Below are positions 25,996-35,330 of a DNA stretch of 64,000 nucleotides, in pieces. Source of the stretch: Aquitalea palustris (lineage in GTDB: Bacteria; Pseudomonadota; Gammaproteobacteria; Burkholderiales; Chromobacteriaceae); the NCBI RefSeq assembly GCF_003693445.1, contig NZ_RFAR01000019.1, forward strand, positions 17,399 through 81,398, given 5' to 3'. Numbering within the stretch: position 1 is the stretch's first letter; each line of letters begins with the position of its first letter. Under the pieces are notes generated by a model. That model saw only the letters and a list, made by a program, of their open reading frames with translations. It had not been told where the DNA came from and ran no database searches. Made by a program: the position numbers and the translations under genes.

Positions 25996-28824
25996 TTAAC
26001 TGCGCGGTGTCAGCAGCGGCTTGAGATAGCGGCCGGTATGACTGGCCGGGTTGTCCGCCACCTGTTCCGGCGTGCCGGTAGCAATGATCTGGCCACCACC
26101 CGCACCGCCTTCCGGACCAAGGTCGATCAGCCAGTCGGCGGTCTTGATCACGTCCAGATTGTGCTCGATCACCACCACGGTATTGCCGTTTTCGCGCAGG
26201 CGATGCAGCACCTGCAGCAACAGGTCGATATCGTGGAAATGCAGGCCGGTGGTCGGTTCGTCCAGAATATACAAAGTACGGCCGGTGTCACGCTTGGACA
26301 GTTCCAGCCCCAGCTTCACCCGCTGCGCTTCGCCACCGGACAGGGTGGTGGCACTCTGCCCCAGCCGGATATAGCCCAGGCCCACGTCCATCAGGGTCTT
26401 GAGCTTGCGCGCCACCGCCGGCACCACGCTGAAAAACTCCAGCGCCTGCTCCACCGTCATGTCCAGCACTTCGTAGACATTCTTGCCCTTGTACTGCACT
26501 TCCAGCGTTTCGCGGTTGTAGCGCTTGCCGTGGCACACATCGCAGGGCACGTAGATATCCGGCAAAAAGTGCATTTCCACCTTGATCACGCCATCGCCCT
26601 GGCAGGCTTCGCAACGGCCGCCCTTGACGTTGAAGCTGAAACGACCCGGCCCATAGCCGCGTTCACGCGACAGCGGCACGCCGGCAAACAGTTCGCGGAT
26701 CGGCGTGAACAAGCCGGTATAAGTCGCCGGATTGGAACGCGGGGTGCGGCCGATGGGGCTTTGATCGACATTGATCACCTTGTCGAGCAGGCCCAGTCCG
26801 TCGATATGCTCGTAGTGCGCCGGCTCTTCGCTGGCACCGTTCAGATCGCGCGCGGCAATCTTGTACAGGGTGTCGTTGATCAACGTGGATTTGCCGGAAC
26901 CGGACACCCCGGTAATGCACACCAGCATGCCCAGCGGCAATTCCAGATTGACGTTTTTCAGGTTGTTGCCGGTGGCGCCTTCCAGCTTCAGCACCCGTTC
27001 CGGGTTGACTGCGCGGCGTTCGCCCGGCCAGTTGATACGGCGGCGGCCAGACAGGAAAGCCCCGGTCACCGAGTTTTCACTGGCTTCAACATCGGCCGGC
27101 GTACCGGCTACCAGTACCTCACCACCGTGTTCGCCAGCCCCCGGCCCCATGTCCACCAGATAATCGGCGGCACGGATGGCGTCTTCGTCGTGCTCCACCA
27201 CGATGACGCTGTTGCCGATATCGCGCAGGCGCATCAGCGTGGCCAGCAGGCGGTCGTTATCGCGCTGATGCAGGCCGATGGATGGCTCGTCCAGCACATA
27301 CATCACCCCGGTCAGGCCTGAGCCGATCTGACTGGCCAGGCGGATACGTTGCGCCTCACCACCCGACAGGGTATCGGCGGAACGTGACAGGTTGAGGTAA
27401 TCCAGCCCCACATTATTGAGGAAGGACACCCGTTCGCTGATTTCCTTGACGATTTTTTCCGCCACCGCATGCTTGTGGCCGCTGATATTCAGCTGGGAGA
27501 AGAAAGCAGCCGCTTCCTTGAGCGGCAGCTGGTTCAGTTCGTGCAGGGTACGCCCGCCGATGAATACGTGACGGGCTTCCAGCCGCAGCCGTGAACCCTG
27601 GCAGTGCGGGCAGGGCTGATTGTTCTGGTATTTGGCCAGTTCCTCGCGCACCGCACTGGAGTCGGTTTCGCGGTAGCGCCGTTCCAGATTGGGAATGATG
27701 CCTTCGAAGGGATGGGCACGGGTAAAACGGGTGCCCTTCTCCGACATATAGACAAACTCGATGCTGTCGCGCCCCGAACCATGCAATACCACATGGCGCA
27801 CTTTTTCCGGCAGGTCTTCAAAGGCCAGCTCGGTCGGCGAGAAATCATAATGCTCGCCCAGTGCCAGCAGCATCTGGAAGTAAAACTGGTTGCGCTTGTC
27901 CCAGCCCTTGATGGCGCCGGCAGCCAGCGTCAGTTCCGGGTGCGCCACCACGCGACGGGGGTCGAAAAAGGTGATTTCACCCAGGCCATCGCACTTGGGG
28001 CAGGCACCCATCGGGTTGTTAAAGGAGAACAGCCGCGGCTCCAGCTCCGGCAGGCTGTAGCTGCACACCGGGCAAGCGAATTTGGCGGAGAACCAGTGTT
28101 CCTGGCCGCTATCCATTTCCACCGCGATGGCGCGGCCTTCGGCATGGCGCAAGGCGGTTTCAAAGCTTTCCGCCAGCCGCTGCTTCATGTCTTCGCGCAC
28201 TTTCAGGCGGTCGATCACCACCTCGACGGTATGCTTCTTGTTCTTGTCCAGCTTGGGCAGGCTGTCGATTTCGTACACTTCGCCATCCACCCGCACCCGG
28301 ATGAAGCCCTGGGCACGCAGATCATCAAACAGATCAAGGTTTTCGCCCTTACGGCCGACAATCACCGGGGCCAGGATCATCACCCTGGTTTCTTCCGGCA
28401 GCGCCAGCAGGTGGTCCACCATCTGACTGACGGTTTGCGAGGACAGCGGCACGCCATGTTCCGGGCAATGCGGCTCGCCCACGCGGGCAAACAGCAGACG
28501 CAGATAATCGTGGATTTCCGTGACCGTGCCCACGGTGGAGCGCGGGTTGTGGCTGGTGGCCTTCTGTTCGATGGAAATGGCCGGCGACAACCCTTCGATC
28601 AGATCGACATCAGGCTTTTCCATCAACTGTAGAAACTGGCGGGCGTAGGCGGACAAGCTCTCCACATAGCGGCGCTGCCCTTCCGCATACAGGGTGTCAA
28701 AGGCGAGCGAAGACTTGCCGGAGCCGGACAAGCCGGTGATGACGATCAGCTGGTTGCGCGGCAGATCCAGGTTGACGTTTTTCAGATTGTGCGTCCGAGC
28801 GCCACGAATGCGGATGGTGTCCAT
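25996..28824 (-). CDS. uvrA: UvrA, excinuclease ABC subunit A
   Basis: 942 residues, the normal UvrA length. Both ABC ATPase modules are intact: Walker [21 protein letters not shown] near residue 31 and [17 protein letters not shown] near residue 640, each with its signature LSGGEAQR. Zinc-binding CPxC pairs occur in the first insertion (CPVCSY ... CPKCDG), and CEACQGDGV ... [10 protein letters not shown] forms the damage-sensing zinc module. UvrA2 recognises bulky DNA damage and loads UvrB for nucleotide excision repair. It is divergent from the YajR-like gene. I looked for a LexA box in the 180-bp gap and saw none with confidence. Confidence 0.98.
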   Translation of the reverse strand: MDTIRIRGARTHNLKNVNLDLPRNQLIVITGLSGSGKSSLAFDTLYAEGQRRYVESLSAYARQFLQLMEKPDVDLIEGLSPAISIEQKATSHNPRSTVGTVTEIHDYLRLLFARVGEPHCPEHGVPLSSQTVSQMVDHLLALPEETRVMILAPVIVGRKGENLDLFDDLRAQGFIRVRVDGEVYEIDSLPKLDKNKKHTVEVVIDRLKVREDMKQRLAESFETALRHAEGRAIAVEMDSGQEHWFSAKFACPVCSYSLPELEPRLFSFNNPMGACPKCDGLGEITFFDPRRVVAHPELTLAAGAIKGWDKRNQFYFQMLLALGEHYDFSPTELAFEDLPEKVRHVVLHGSGRDSIEFVYMSEKGTRFTRAHPFEGIIPNLERRYRETDSSAVREELAKYQNNQPCPHCQGSRLRLEARHVFIGGRTLHELNQLPLKEAAAFFSQLNISGHKHAVAEKIVKEISERVSFLNNVGLDYLNLSRSADTLSGGEAQRIRLASQIGSGLTGVMYVLDEPSIGLHQRDNDRLLATLMRLRDIGNSVIVVEHDEDAIRAADYLVDMGPGAGEHGGEVLVAGTPADVEASENSVTGAFLSGRRRINWPGERRAVNPERVLKLEGATGNNLKNVNLELPLGMLVCITGVSGSGKSTLINDTLYKIAARDLNGASEEPAHYEHIDGLGLLDKVINVDQSPIGRTPRSNPATYTGLFTPIRELFAGVPLSRERGYGPGRFSFNVKGGRCEACQGDGVIKVEMHFLPDIYVPCDVCHGKRYNRETLEVQYKGKNVYEVLDMTVEQALEFFSVVPAVARKLKTLMDVGLGYIRLGQSATTLSGGEAQRVKLGLELSKRDTGRTLYILDEPTTGLHFHDIDLLLQVLHRLRENGNTVVVIEHNLDVIKTADWLIDLGPEGGAGGGQIIATGTPEQVADNPASHTGRYLKPLLTPRS

Positions 28825-29005
28825 GTGAGAGAGCGTTACTCAGTCGGTCGGGGAACCTGATAATATACCCGACTTAGCGACTGCCGCTCCATCTAAGTAT
28901 GCGCTGCAGCAAAAAACCGGCCCTGCCGGAAGCCGGTGCGGCGGTAAACCGCCAGCCATGGACAGCGTTAAAAGCCTTACTCCTGAATCGATAACGACAA
29001 CACAC

Positions 29006-30367
29006 ATGAATTCGCTTGAATTGCGCGCCAGCCTGGGGCTGGCCGGTATTTACGCCCTGCGCATGCTGGGCATGTTCCTGATCCTGCCGGTATTTGCCAT
29101 TTATGCGCAGACCCTGCACGGGGCTGACAATCACGCACTGATCGGCCTGGCACTGGGCAGCTACGGTCTCACCCAGGCCCTGCTGCAACTGCCGCTGGGC
29201 ATGCTGTCCGACCGCATCGGTCGCAAAAAGGTGATTTACGGCGGGCTGGTGCTGTTTGCCATCGGCAGCTTTGTGGCTGCCGGCGCGCACGACATCGTCA
29301 CTCTCACCATCGGCCGCGTCATTCAGGGTTCCGGCGCCATCTCTGCCGCCATTACCGCCCTGCTGGCCGACCTCACCCGCGAAGAAAACCGAACCCGTGC
29401 CATGGCCATGATCGGCATGAGCATCGGCACCACCTTTGCCGTCAGCCTGGTTGCCGGCCCGCTGCTGGCGCAGTACATCGGCGTCAATGGCATCTTCGCC
29501 CTCACCGGCATCCTGTCGCTGGCCGCGCTGGTAGGCGTATGGCTGATCATTCCCGACCCGGCCATTTCGCGCTTCCACTCCGACACCGAAGCCAATACCA
29601 AGCGTCTGCCGGCGGTTCTGAAAAACCCACAGCTGCTGCGCCTCAATTACGGCATCTTCGCCCTGCATGCGGCGCAGATGGCCATGTTCGTCACCATACC
29701 CTTTGCCCTGATCAAGACCGCAGGCCTCGACAAGGCCCACCACTGGGAGGTCTACCTGCCAGTCACGGTCATCGGCTTTCTGCTGATGGTGCCGGCCATT
29801 ATCTACGGCGAGAAAAAGTCCAGACTGAAGCAGGTATTCATCGCCGCCATCGCCATCATGACCATCGCTCAGCTGGGCATGGCCCTGGCGCTGGACAGTT
29901 TCTGGCAGATCGTGGTGTGGCTGGGCCTGTATTTCATCGCCTTCAACATCCTGGAAGCCACCCTGCCCTCGCTGATTTCGAAAATCGCACCAGCGGATGC
30001 CAAGGGCACCGCCATCGGTGTGTATAATACGGCGCAGTCCTTTGGTCTGTTCATGGGTGCCGCAGCAGGTGGCTGGCTGTACGGCCACTACGGCGCAGCC
30101 GGCGTATTCAGCTTTACCAGCGTACTGATGGCCAGCTGGCTGCTGGCATCGTTCAGCATGCAGGCCCCGCAGGCCGTGCGCTCGGTCATGTTCCACATCG
30201 GCGAAGACTGGCGTGGCAGCCCGCAGCAGCTATCCCAGCAGCTGTCGGCCCTGGCCGGTGTCAGCGAAGCGGTGGTGGTACTGGAAGACCGTGTCGCCTA
30301 CCTGAAGGTATCGCAGCAAACCTGGGACGAAGCCGCAGTCAAACAGCTGATCCAGGCTACTTATTAA
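29006..30367 (+). CDS. yajR: MFS transporter with C-terminal ferredoxin-like domain (YajR type)
   Basis: 453 residues from the ATG at 29006; an ATG at 28958 adds a polar tail and is less likely. Twelve membrane helices and the MFS motif GMLSDRIGRKKVIYGG are clear. After the last helix (about residue 385) a soluble C-terminal domain of roughly 65 residues follows (LSQQLSALAGVSEAVVVLEDRVAYLKVSQ). Its beta-alpha-beta pattern is like the YAM domain of E. coli YajR. The substrate of YajR is not established. The order uvrA (divergent), this gene, ssb supports the Neisseriales-like origin. Confidence 0.85.
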   Translation: MNSLELRASLGLAGIYALRMLGMFLILPVFAIYAQTLHGADNHALIGLALGSYGLTQALLQLPLGMLSDRIGRKKVIYGGLVLFAIGSFVAAGAHDIVTLTIGRVIQGSGAISAAITALLADLTREENRTRAMAMIGMSIGTTFAVSLVAGPLLAQYIGVNGIFALTGILSLAALVGVWLIIPDPAISRFHSDTEANTKRLPAVLKNPQLLRLNYGIFALHAAQMAMFVTIPFALIKTAGLDKAHHWEVYLPVTVIGFLLMVPAIIYGEKKSRLKQVFIAAIAIMTIAQLGMALALDSFWQIVVWLGLYFIAFNILEATLPSLISKIAPADAKGTAIGVYNTAQSFGLFMGAAAGGWLYGHYGAAGVFSFTSVLMASWLLASFSMQAPQAVRSVMFHIGEDWRGSPQQLSQQLSALAGVSEAVVVLEDRVAYLKVSQQTWDEAAVKQLIQATY

Positions 30368-30461
30368 TGCCAGCGCGGCTATTGCCACAGCGTGTCTGGC
30401 CCTACAATCACGCGTCGGCCGTGTCCGGCGCAGCATCATTGAATCGAATCGGAGACCCCAC

Positions 30462-30917
30462 ATGAACAGCATCACTTTTGACGGACGCCTGGCGGCAGAC
30501 GCCGAACTGCGCTACACCCCCAGTGGCGAACCGGTGCTGAGCTTCCGCGTGGCCAGCGACATCGGCTTTGGCGAACGCAAGACCACCAACTGGTTTAGCT
30601 GCCAGGTATGGGGCAAGCGCGGCGAATCGCTGAAGAACTTCCTCAGCAAGGGCCAGCAAGTGACGGTATACGGTCAGCTCACCCTGCGCGAATGGCAGAA
30701 CAAGGAAGGCCAGAAACAGCTGTCGCCCGACGTGCGGGTGAATGAACTGAGCCTGCAAGGCGGCAAGCGCGAAGGCGGCTCGTCCATGGACGACAACTAC
30801 GCTTACGGCGAACCGGCAGCCCAGTCCCGCCCTGCCGCACCACCGGCAGCACCGCGCCGCATGGAAGCCAAGGCCGCGCCCAAGCTGGATGACATGGACG
30901 ACGACATCCCGTTCTGA
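30462..30917 (+). CDS. ssb: Single-stranded DNA-binding protein
   Basis: 151 residues. The OB fold occupies residues 1-105 (MNSITFDGRLAADAELRYTPSG, KTTNWFSCQVWGKRGESL, KGQQVTVYGQL). A Gly/Pro/Ala-rich linker leads to the acidic tip DDDIPF that recruits replication and repair partners. It coats single-stranded DNA as a tetramer in replication, recombination and repair. It stands 94 bp after the YajR-like gene and is closed by a strong terminator. Confidence 0.97.
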   Translation: MNSITFDGRLAADAELRYTPSGEPVLSFRVASDIGFGERKTTNWFSCQVWGKRGESLKNFLSKGQQVTVYGQLTLREWQNKEGQKQLSPDVRVNELSLQGGKREGGSSMDDNYAYGEPAAQSRPAAPPAAPRRMEAKAAPKLDDMDDDIPF

Positions 30918-30954
30918 GATACGCCCAGAGTCATTGGTAAAGTAGCCCCCCAAC

Positions 30955-30975
30955 CCCCCGCCCTGCGGGGGTTTT
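30955..30975 (+). terminator. Rho-independent terminator of ssb
   Basis: CCCCCGC, loop CCT, GCGGGGG and then TTTT, starting 37 bp after the ssb stop. Confidence 0.88.
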
Positions 30976-31085
30976 GCATTCTGCTGGTGCCACCGCGACT
31001 GCAGGCCAGGAGCGTGTTGCGCGGCAAGTAAATCCAAGCAATTCAACACCTTGCACCCACCTCAAGGCCGATAGCTCAAGGCGAT

Positions 31086-31119
31086 AAAAAATGGCTGCTT
31101 CCGTATGGAAAGCAGCCAT
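31086..31119 (-). terminator. Rho-independent terminator of hchA
   Basis: A 12-bp stem (ATGGCTGCTTCC against GGAAAGCAGCCAT with one bulged base, loop GTAT) is followed on the minus strand by a run of T. It lies about 85 bp past the hchA stop. A second stem without a T-run (31178-31199, CCCTATG ... CATAGGG) stands closer to the gene. Confidence 0.8.
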
Positions 31120-31202
31120 GAAAGTATCTGGGGGATGCGGCAGGAGCCGTGGGCTTCATCTCCGGCAGCCACTCCTGCCCTATGGCTTGAGCATAGGGCC
31201 AA

Positions 31203-32087
31203 CTAGATTGACTTGGCTTCTTTCAACAAGGCATTGGCGGCCAGCTTGCCGATATTGTTGGCGGCCAGCGGGCTATCACCGGTGATCAGTTTTCTATCCT
31301 GATGGCACTGGCCGGTAATCCCGGTATTCAATATTTCTACGCCTAGCTTCGCCAGGCTTTCACCCAAAGGCCAAGGCAACAGGCCGGGCATGTAACCGAT
31401 CTGGATATTGGCCCCCTGATCCAACGCATCCGGGAAAACACAGATTTGGTAACCCTTGTAAATGTAGTCTTCCGGCTCTTCATCCATGGCCGGGGCCAGC
31501 AGGCAGGCAGGCCCGTGGCACAAGGTAATGACGTATTTGTCCTTGTCCATGGCCCACTTCAGCAAGTCTTTTACTTCCTGGCTATGTGGAATACCTACCA
31601 AAGCACCATGACCACCCGGAACAAAGACGGCGATATAGGGGGAGTCGTCATTCACGCTTTGCGCCATGACTTCAGAGAGCTTCAATGGCGATTTGAATTG
31701 GTCGCGATACTTCGCGTAGACCCCTTTTACCGTGTCATCTTCGCCCGGCATCGCCCACATCTCCAATTTGACCGGATTGCCTGACAGGGTAGCTACATCA
31801 ATCTCGAAGCCGGCACGGTCGATGTGATACATGGGGAGCAGCGTTTCAACCGGGTGATTACCGGTGGAGAACATTGTGCCGTTTTGCATCAGCACATAGC
31901 GCTCGTCTGTAGCCACCATCAACACCTTCCACTTGCCACCGCGATAGGGCTGCGGGTAGTCAGTACCATCAAAATCTGTTTTGGACGATGTGTATTGGCT
32001 CAGGGAGTATGGCGAAGGGAAAAAAGCATTGTCTTCGGCATGATCTGGTGTGGGTTTTCTGCTCAACTCATTGGTTTGATCGGTCAT
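31203..32087 (-). CDS. hchA: Hsp31-type glyoxalase III / protein deglycase
   Basis: 294 residues from the ATG at 32087 (ribosome site ggagag-like just upstream); E. coli HchA has 283. The DJ-1/PfpI fold is evident: [12 protein letters not shown] with the acidic and oxyanion elements, and the nucleophile elbow [10 protein letters not shown]. Hsp31-specific parts are present at the N-terminus ([12 protein letters not shown]) and in the P-domain. The family converts methylglyoxal to lactate without glutathione and acts as a holding chaperone; the deglycase role is debated. It is divergent from a LysR gene over a 214-bp gap with a candidate operator, so LysR control is likely. Confidence 0.93.
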   Translation of the reverse strand: MTDQTNELSRKPTPDHAEDNAFFPSPYSLSQYTSSKTDFDGTDYPQPYRGGKWKVLMVATDERYVLMQNGTMFSTGNHPVETLLPMYHIDRAGFEIDVATLSGNPVKLEMWAMPGEDDTVKGVYAKYRDQFKSPLKLSEVMAQSVNDDSPYIAVFVPGGHGALVGIPHSQEVKDLLKWAMDKDKYVITLCHGPACLLAPAMDEEPEDYIYKGYQICVFPDALDQGANIQIGYMPGLLPWPLGESLAKLGVEILNTGITGQCHQDRKLITGDSPLAANNIGKLAANALLKEAKSI

Positions 32088-32161
32088 GAGGCTCTCCTGT
32101 GTTAGACGCGAAACTAACATGCCAAGTATGCCGTTAATGCTGGCGGTGGCAGTTTCGCGCT

Positions 32162-32188
32162 AAATATACAGTTTTTACTGTTGTATTT
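32162..32188. promoter_or_regulatory. Candidate operator between hchA and the LysR gene
   Basis: An AT-rich imperfect palindrome, AAATATACAGT followed by a short T-run and ACTGTTGTATTT, lies in the divergent gap. The arms match at 10 or 11 positions with one inserted base, and it contains the T-N11-A type spacing typical of LysR sites. The position supports control of hchA, autoregulation, or both; binding is inferred. Confidence 0.4.
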
Positions 32189-32301
32189 ATTGCTTAATAA
32201 ATGCAACAGAGTGTTTCACCGGTGACACACCCCTTGCGGCAGACATCAATAGGATGTTTCCTGTATGTTGAGCCCCTCTATCCACAGGGTGTGCAAGCGC
32301 A

Positions 32302-33264
32302 ATGTATGACCTGAATGCTCTGTATTACTTTGCCCAGATTGTTGACCATGGTGGGTTTGGTGCAGCCAGTCGCGCCACTGGCGTTTCCAAATCCAGGCTC
32401 AGCCGTAGCATTCAAGAGTTGGAAAGCTATCTTGCCGCGCGCCTGATCAACCGTTCCACCCGACATTTTGCGGTGACTGATCTGGGGCAGGAATTTTACG
32501 TGCACTGTCAGCAGGTGCTGACTGCCAGCGAAGCTGCCCGGGCTTCGGTCGAGAAAAAGCAGGTCGTGCCGCAAGGCACGGTGCGGATCAGTTGCCCCAC
32601 TGCATTATTGAATTTTGTCGTCGCCGGGATGATTTCCCGCTTTATGGCGCGATTCCCGCTGGTGAAGGTGCAAATAGAAAGCACCAATCGCGAAGTGGAT
32701 GTCCTGAGGGAAGGGCTGGATTTGGCCTTGCATGTCAAAACGCCACCATTTGAAGATAGTGGCTTGGTGATGAAGCGGCTTTCGCGTAGCCCGCAAGAGC
32801 TGGTGGCTAGCCCGCAGTTTCTGCAGCAGCGTGGCTATCCCGGGTCAGCGCAGGAACTCAGCAAGCTGCCAAGCCTGCACTGGGGGCTGCAACGCCGCGA
32901 TTATGCATGGGAGCTGCAAGGGCCAGCTCAGCAGTCGCTGCAAATCCCGCACACGCCAAGGCTGATTACTGACGATATCATCACCATCCGCCGCGCGGCC
33001 CTTGATCATGCTGGGATTGCTCAATTGCCGCTGCTGGTGTGTTTCAAAGACCTCAACCAGGCACTGCTGGTCCCGGTACTGCCGGACTGGAAGCCACCGG
33101 AGGCGGTTGTTTATGCGCTATTTCCATCCAGGCAGGGCTTGTTACCCTCGGTGCGCAGTTTGCTGGATTTTCTGACTGACAGCTTTGGCGAAATGGACTT
33201 CTCAAACTTACAAGCAAGCTACGCACAAAGCGGCGATGCTGATGCTTGCTTCATGAGGGATTGA
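32302..33264 (+). CDS. LysR-family regulator (probable hchA regulator)
   Basis: 320 residues. The N-terminal helix-turn-helix (LNALYYFAQIVDHGGFGAAS, then GVSKSRLSRSIQELESYL) and the effector domain (GTVRISCPTALLNFVVAGMIS, MARFPLVKVQIEST) follow the CrgA/AaeR-like branch of LysR proteins. The C-terminal ~20 residues are polar and unrelated to the fold. Divergence from hchA suggests it responds to electrophile or aldehyde stress, an inference from the neighbour. It converges on mmuM. Confidence 0.9.
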   Translation: MYDLNALYYFAQIVDHGGFGAASRATGVSKSRLSRSIQELESYLAARLINRSTRHFAVTDLGQEFYVHCQQVLTASEAARASVEKKQVVPQGTVRISCPTALLNFVVAGMISRFMARFPLVKVQIESTNREVDVLREGLDLALHVKTPPFEDSGLVMKRLSRSPQELVASPQFLQQRGYPGSAQELSKLPSLHWGLQRRDYAWELQGPAQQSLQIPHTPRLITDDIITIRRAALDHAGIAQLPLLVCFKDLNQALLVPVLPDWKPPEAVVYALFPSRQGLLPSVRSLLDFLTDSFGEMDFSNLQASYAQSGDADACFMRD

Positions 33265-33342
33265 GGGGGGTGAGCTGCATTCCAGAGTGAGCCAGCCCAC
33301 GTAGCAAGCAGCTACCGGCACCACCGCCCATTGTCGAAAGAA

Positions 33343-33370
33343 CTGAACGGAAGCAAGTGCCTCCGTTCAC
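33343..33370. terminator. Hairpin between convergent LysR and mmuM genes
   Basis: TGAACGGA pairs with TCCGTTCA across a 10-base loop. It lies midway between the two convergent stops and may serve as a shared terminator. T-runs are weak on both sides. Confidence 0.45.
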
Positions 33371-33402
33371 TTCAACTTGATGGCGATTTGCGACGATGGG
33401 TA

Positions 33403-34296
33403 TCAGCCCAGGCTTTTGGACAATTCGGCAATGTGCTCAGGCGTGATGCCGCAGCAACCACCGACAATACCAGCGCCCTTGCCTACCCAGCGTTCGGCCC
33501 AACCCAGATAGTTCTGCGGCGTCAGGTCGGCACGAATTTCATCCAGCGTGGCATTGGCCTTGGCATCTTTCGGTGTCGGCGGGAAAGCATTGGCGTACAC
33601 GCCCAGTTGCAACTGGGCGCCTTGCTGCTGCAGCACGCCATTGGCCGCATCCAGCGCGGCTTCCATCACTTCCGGCTGGCTGCAATTGAACAGCACGGCT
33701 GCCGCCCCCAGGCGGATGGCTTCGACCACGGCTTCGCCAACCGTTTCACCAGAACGCAGGCGGGCCACGCCATCAGTGTCTTCATCCTGCAGGGTAAACG
33801 ACAGCCACAAGGGTTTGTCCTGCTCGCCCAGCGCCTGACGCACCGCCCGCACCTCGGCCAGCGAGCTTTGCGTCTCGGCCAGCCACACATCCACATACGG
33901 CGCCAGGCCGGCAATCAGCACTCGGTGAATGGCCAGCGAATCCGCCTCGTTGAACAGGTCGGGCCGGTAAGAGCCCAGCGCTGGCGGCAGCGAGCCGGCT
34001 ACGGTCACCGGCTGGGCCGCCTTGTCGGCGCTGCGGCGCGCCAGCTCACCGGCCAGGGCGGCCAGTCGCTCGCCATGCTGCTCGAAACGCTGCTGGCCAA
34101 TGTGAAAAGGCACCACGGCATAGCTATTGGTGGTAATCACCCGGGCACCGGCACTGACAAAGGCATCGTGTGCCTGCTCGACAAAGTGCGGGCCTTCCAG
34201 CAGTGCCAGCGCCGACCATTCCGGCTGCTGGAACGGTGCACCAATGCGTTTGAGTTCGCGGCCCATGCCGCCATCGAGAATAAGGGTTTGGCTCAT
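33403..34296 (-). CDS. mmuM: Homocysteine S-methyltransferase
   Basis: 297 residues from the ATG at 34296, which begins the conserved strand LILDGGMGRELKR; an earlier start would run into the promoter region. Zinc-binding cysteines are present: one in VLFNCSQPE and the pair in GGCCGITPEHI. The enzyme transfers a methyl group from S-methylmethionine (or S-adenosylmethionine) to homocysteine to give methionine. It is divergent from an amino-acid ABC binding protein, which fits an S-methylmethionine or methionine salvage function in which uptake and use are linked. Confidence 0.93.
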   Translation of the reverse strand: MSQTLILDGGMGRELKRIGAPFQQPEWSALALLEGPHFVEQAHDAFVSAGARVITTNSYAVVPFHIGQQRFEQHGERLAALAGELARRSADKAAQPVTVAGSLPPALGSYRPDLFNEADSLAIHRVLIAGLAPYVDVWLAETQSSLAEVRAVRQALGEQDKPLWLSFTLQDEDTDGVARLRSGETVGEAVVEAIRLGAAAVLFNCSQPEVMEAALDAANGVLQQQGAQLQLGVYANAFPPTPKDAKANATLDEIRADLTPQNYLGWAERWVGKGAGIVGGCCGITPEHIAELSKSLG

Positions 34297-34387
34297 GATG
34301 TTATCCATGCATTCGACATCCACACCGGGAAAACCCGGCATGATGAAAAAATGTTATATTCTTATAAAGAAACAAGTTGGTATTTAT

Positions 34388-34393
34388 TATAAT
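34388..34393 (+). promoter_or_regulatory. Candidate -10 element of the ABC binding-protein gene
   Basis: A perfect TATAAT lies 46 bp before the ATG at 34440 in a strikingly AT-rich stretch (34345-34440) between the divergent mmuM and ABC genes. No good -35 box stands at the usual spacing. The same stretch must hold the mmuM promoter on the other strand. Confidence 0.4.
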
Positions 34394-34439
34394 AGTTTGA
34401 TATATAGATTAACACCCAAACAGCATTCAGACCAAAAAA

Positions 34440-35270
34440 ATGTTCAAACGACAAACCAAGATCACCAAAACCCTCGCTGCCCTGGCCCTGCTGGCTGCCA
34501 GCCAGAGCCATGCCGGTGCCACGCTGGACCACGTACAGAAAAGCGGCGTACTGCGCGGCGTGCTGCTGGAAAGCTACCCACCCTACTCCTTCCTCAACAA
34601 CAAAAACCAGCTGGATGGCTTTGATGTGGATGTAGCCAAGGCCGTGGCGAAAAAGCTGGGCGTCAAACTGAGACTGGACACCCCATCCTGGGAAGTGATT
34701 GCCGCCGGCAAATGGGGTGCGCGCTGGGATATCTGCATCTGCTCGATGACGCCCAACAAGGAAAGAGCGCAAGTACTGGACTTCCCGGCCTTCTACTACA
34801 ACTCGCCAGCGGTGCTGATTGCCAACATCGCCGACAAGAAAACCAGCAGCATCAAGGACCTGGAAGGCAAGAAAATTGCCGTGCAACAAGGCTCGTCCTA
34901 CGAGAGCTACCTGCAAAAGAAACTGGTGATTGAAGCACCCAATGCGGTGCAGCCCGCCTACGGTTTCAACAAGGTCATCATCGCGCCCTACGACAACGAA
35001 GAGCTGGCCTACCAGGACTTGGCACTGGGCGCGGGCAAGCGCGTGGATGCGGTGATTTCCAATCTGGTGACCGCCCGTGAACGCATCAGCAAGACCGGCA
35101 AGTTCCGCATCGTGGGCAGCCCGCTGTATCAGGAACCCAACTGGGTCGCCGTGGACAAGGGCGATGCGCAGTGGAATGCCCGTGTCAAACAGGTCATTAC
35201 CGAGCTGAAGAAAGACGGTACGCTCAGCGCCATTTCCAAGAAGTGGATTGGCGCCGATATCACCAACTAA
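34440..35270 (+). CDS. Amino-acid-type ABC transporter substrate-binding protein
   Basis: 276 residues. Signal peptide (TLAALALLAASQSHA) and then a family-3 solute-binding fold: SGVLRGVLLESYPPYSF, LDGFDVDVAKAVAKKLGVKL, and the hinge and ligand region RWDICICSMTPNKERAQVLDFP. An aspartate-containing pocket of this type binds the amino group of amino acids. Its neighbour mmuM suggests S-methylmethionine, methionine or a related sulphur amino acid as ligand. A terminator-like hairpin separates it from the permease gene, which would give more binding protein than permease. Confidence 0.88.
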   Translation: MFKRQTKITKTLAALALLAASQSHAGATLDHVQKSGVLRGVLLESYPPYSFLNNKNQLDGFDVDVAKAVAKKLGVKLRLDTPSWEVIAAGKWGARWDICICSMTPNKERAQVLDFPAFYYNSPAVLIANIADKKTSSIKDLEGKKIAVQQGSSYESYLQKKLVIEAPNAVQPAYGFNKVIIAPYDNEELAYQDLALGAGKRVDAVISNLVTARERISKTGKFRIVGSPLYQEPNWVAVDKGDAQWNARVKQVITELKKDGTLSAISKKWIGADITN

Positions 35271-35276
35271 GAATCT

Positions 35277-35317
35277 GCCCCGAGGCGGCATGCACGCGCC
35301 CGGGGCTTTCTGTTTTT
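35277..35317 (+). terminator. Terminator-like hairpin between binding protein and permease
   Basis: GCCCCG pairs with CGGGGC over a 30-bp unit, followed by TTTCTGTTTTT. It lies 6 bp after the binding-protein stop and 14 bp before the permease start. Partial termination here is a common way to raise binding protein above permease. Confidence 0.5.
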
Positions 35318-35330
35318 GTCTGTCCGTATC

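Noticed and set aside
26038..27321. Long + strand frames opposite uvrA (427 and 342 codons)
   Set aside because: They mirror conserved uvrA codons and have no ribosome site or protein-like pattern.
28825..29005. A LexA/SOS box upstream of uvrA
   Set aside because: I looked for CTG-N10-CAG in the divergent gap and found no convincing match.
28874..30196. A 440-codon minus frame opposite the YajR-like gene
   Set aside because: The opposite strand has a complete transporter with all motifs; this translation is low-complexity His/Gln/Gly.
31178..31199. Second terminator directly after hchA
   Set aside because: The stem is good but lacks a following T-run; the hairpin at 31086-31119 fits better.
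33331..34392. A 353-codon + strand frame opposite mmuM
   Set aside because: mmuM on the minus strand has all zinc cysteines and a proper start; the + frame is its shadow.
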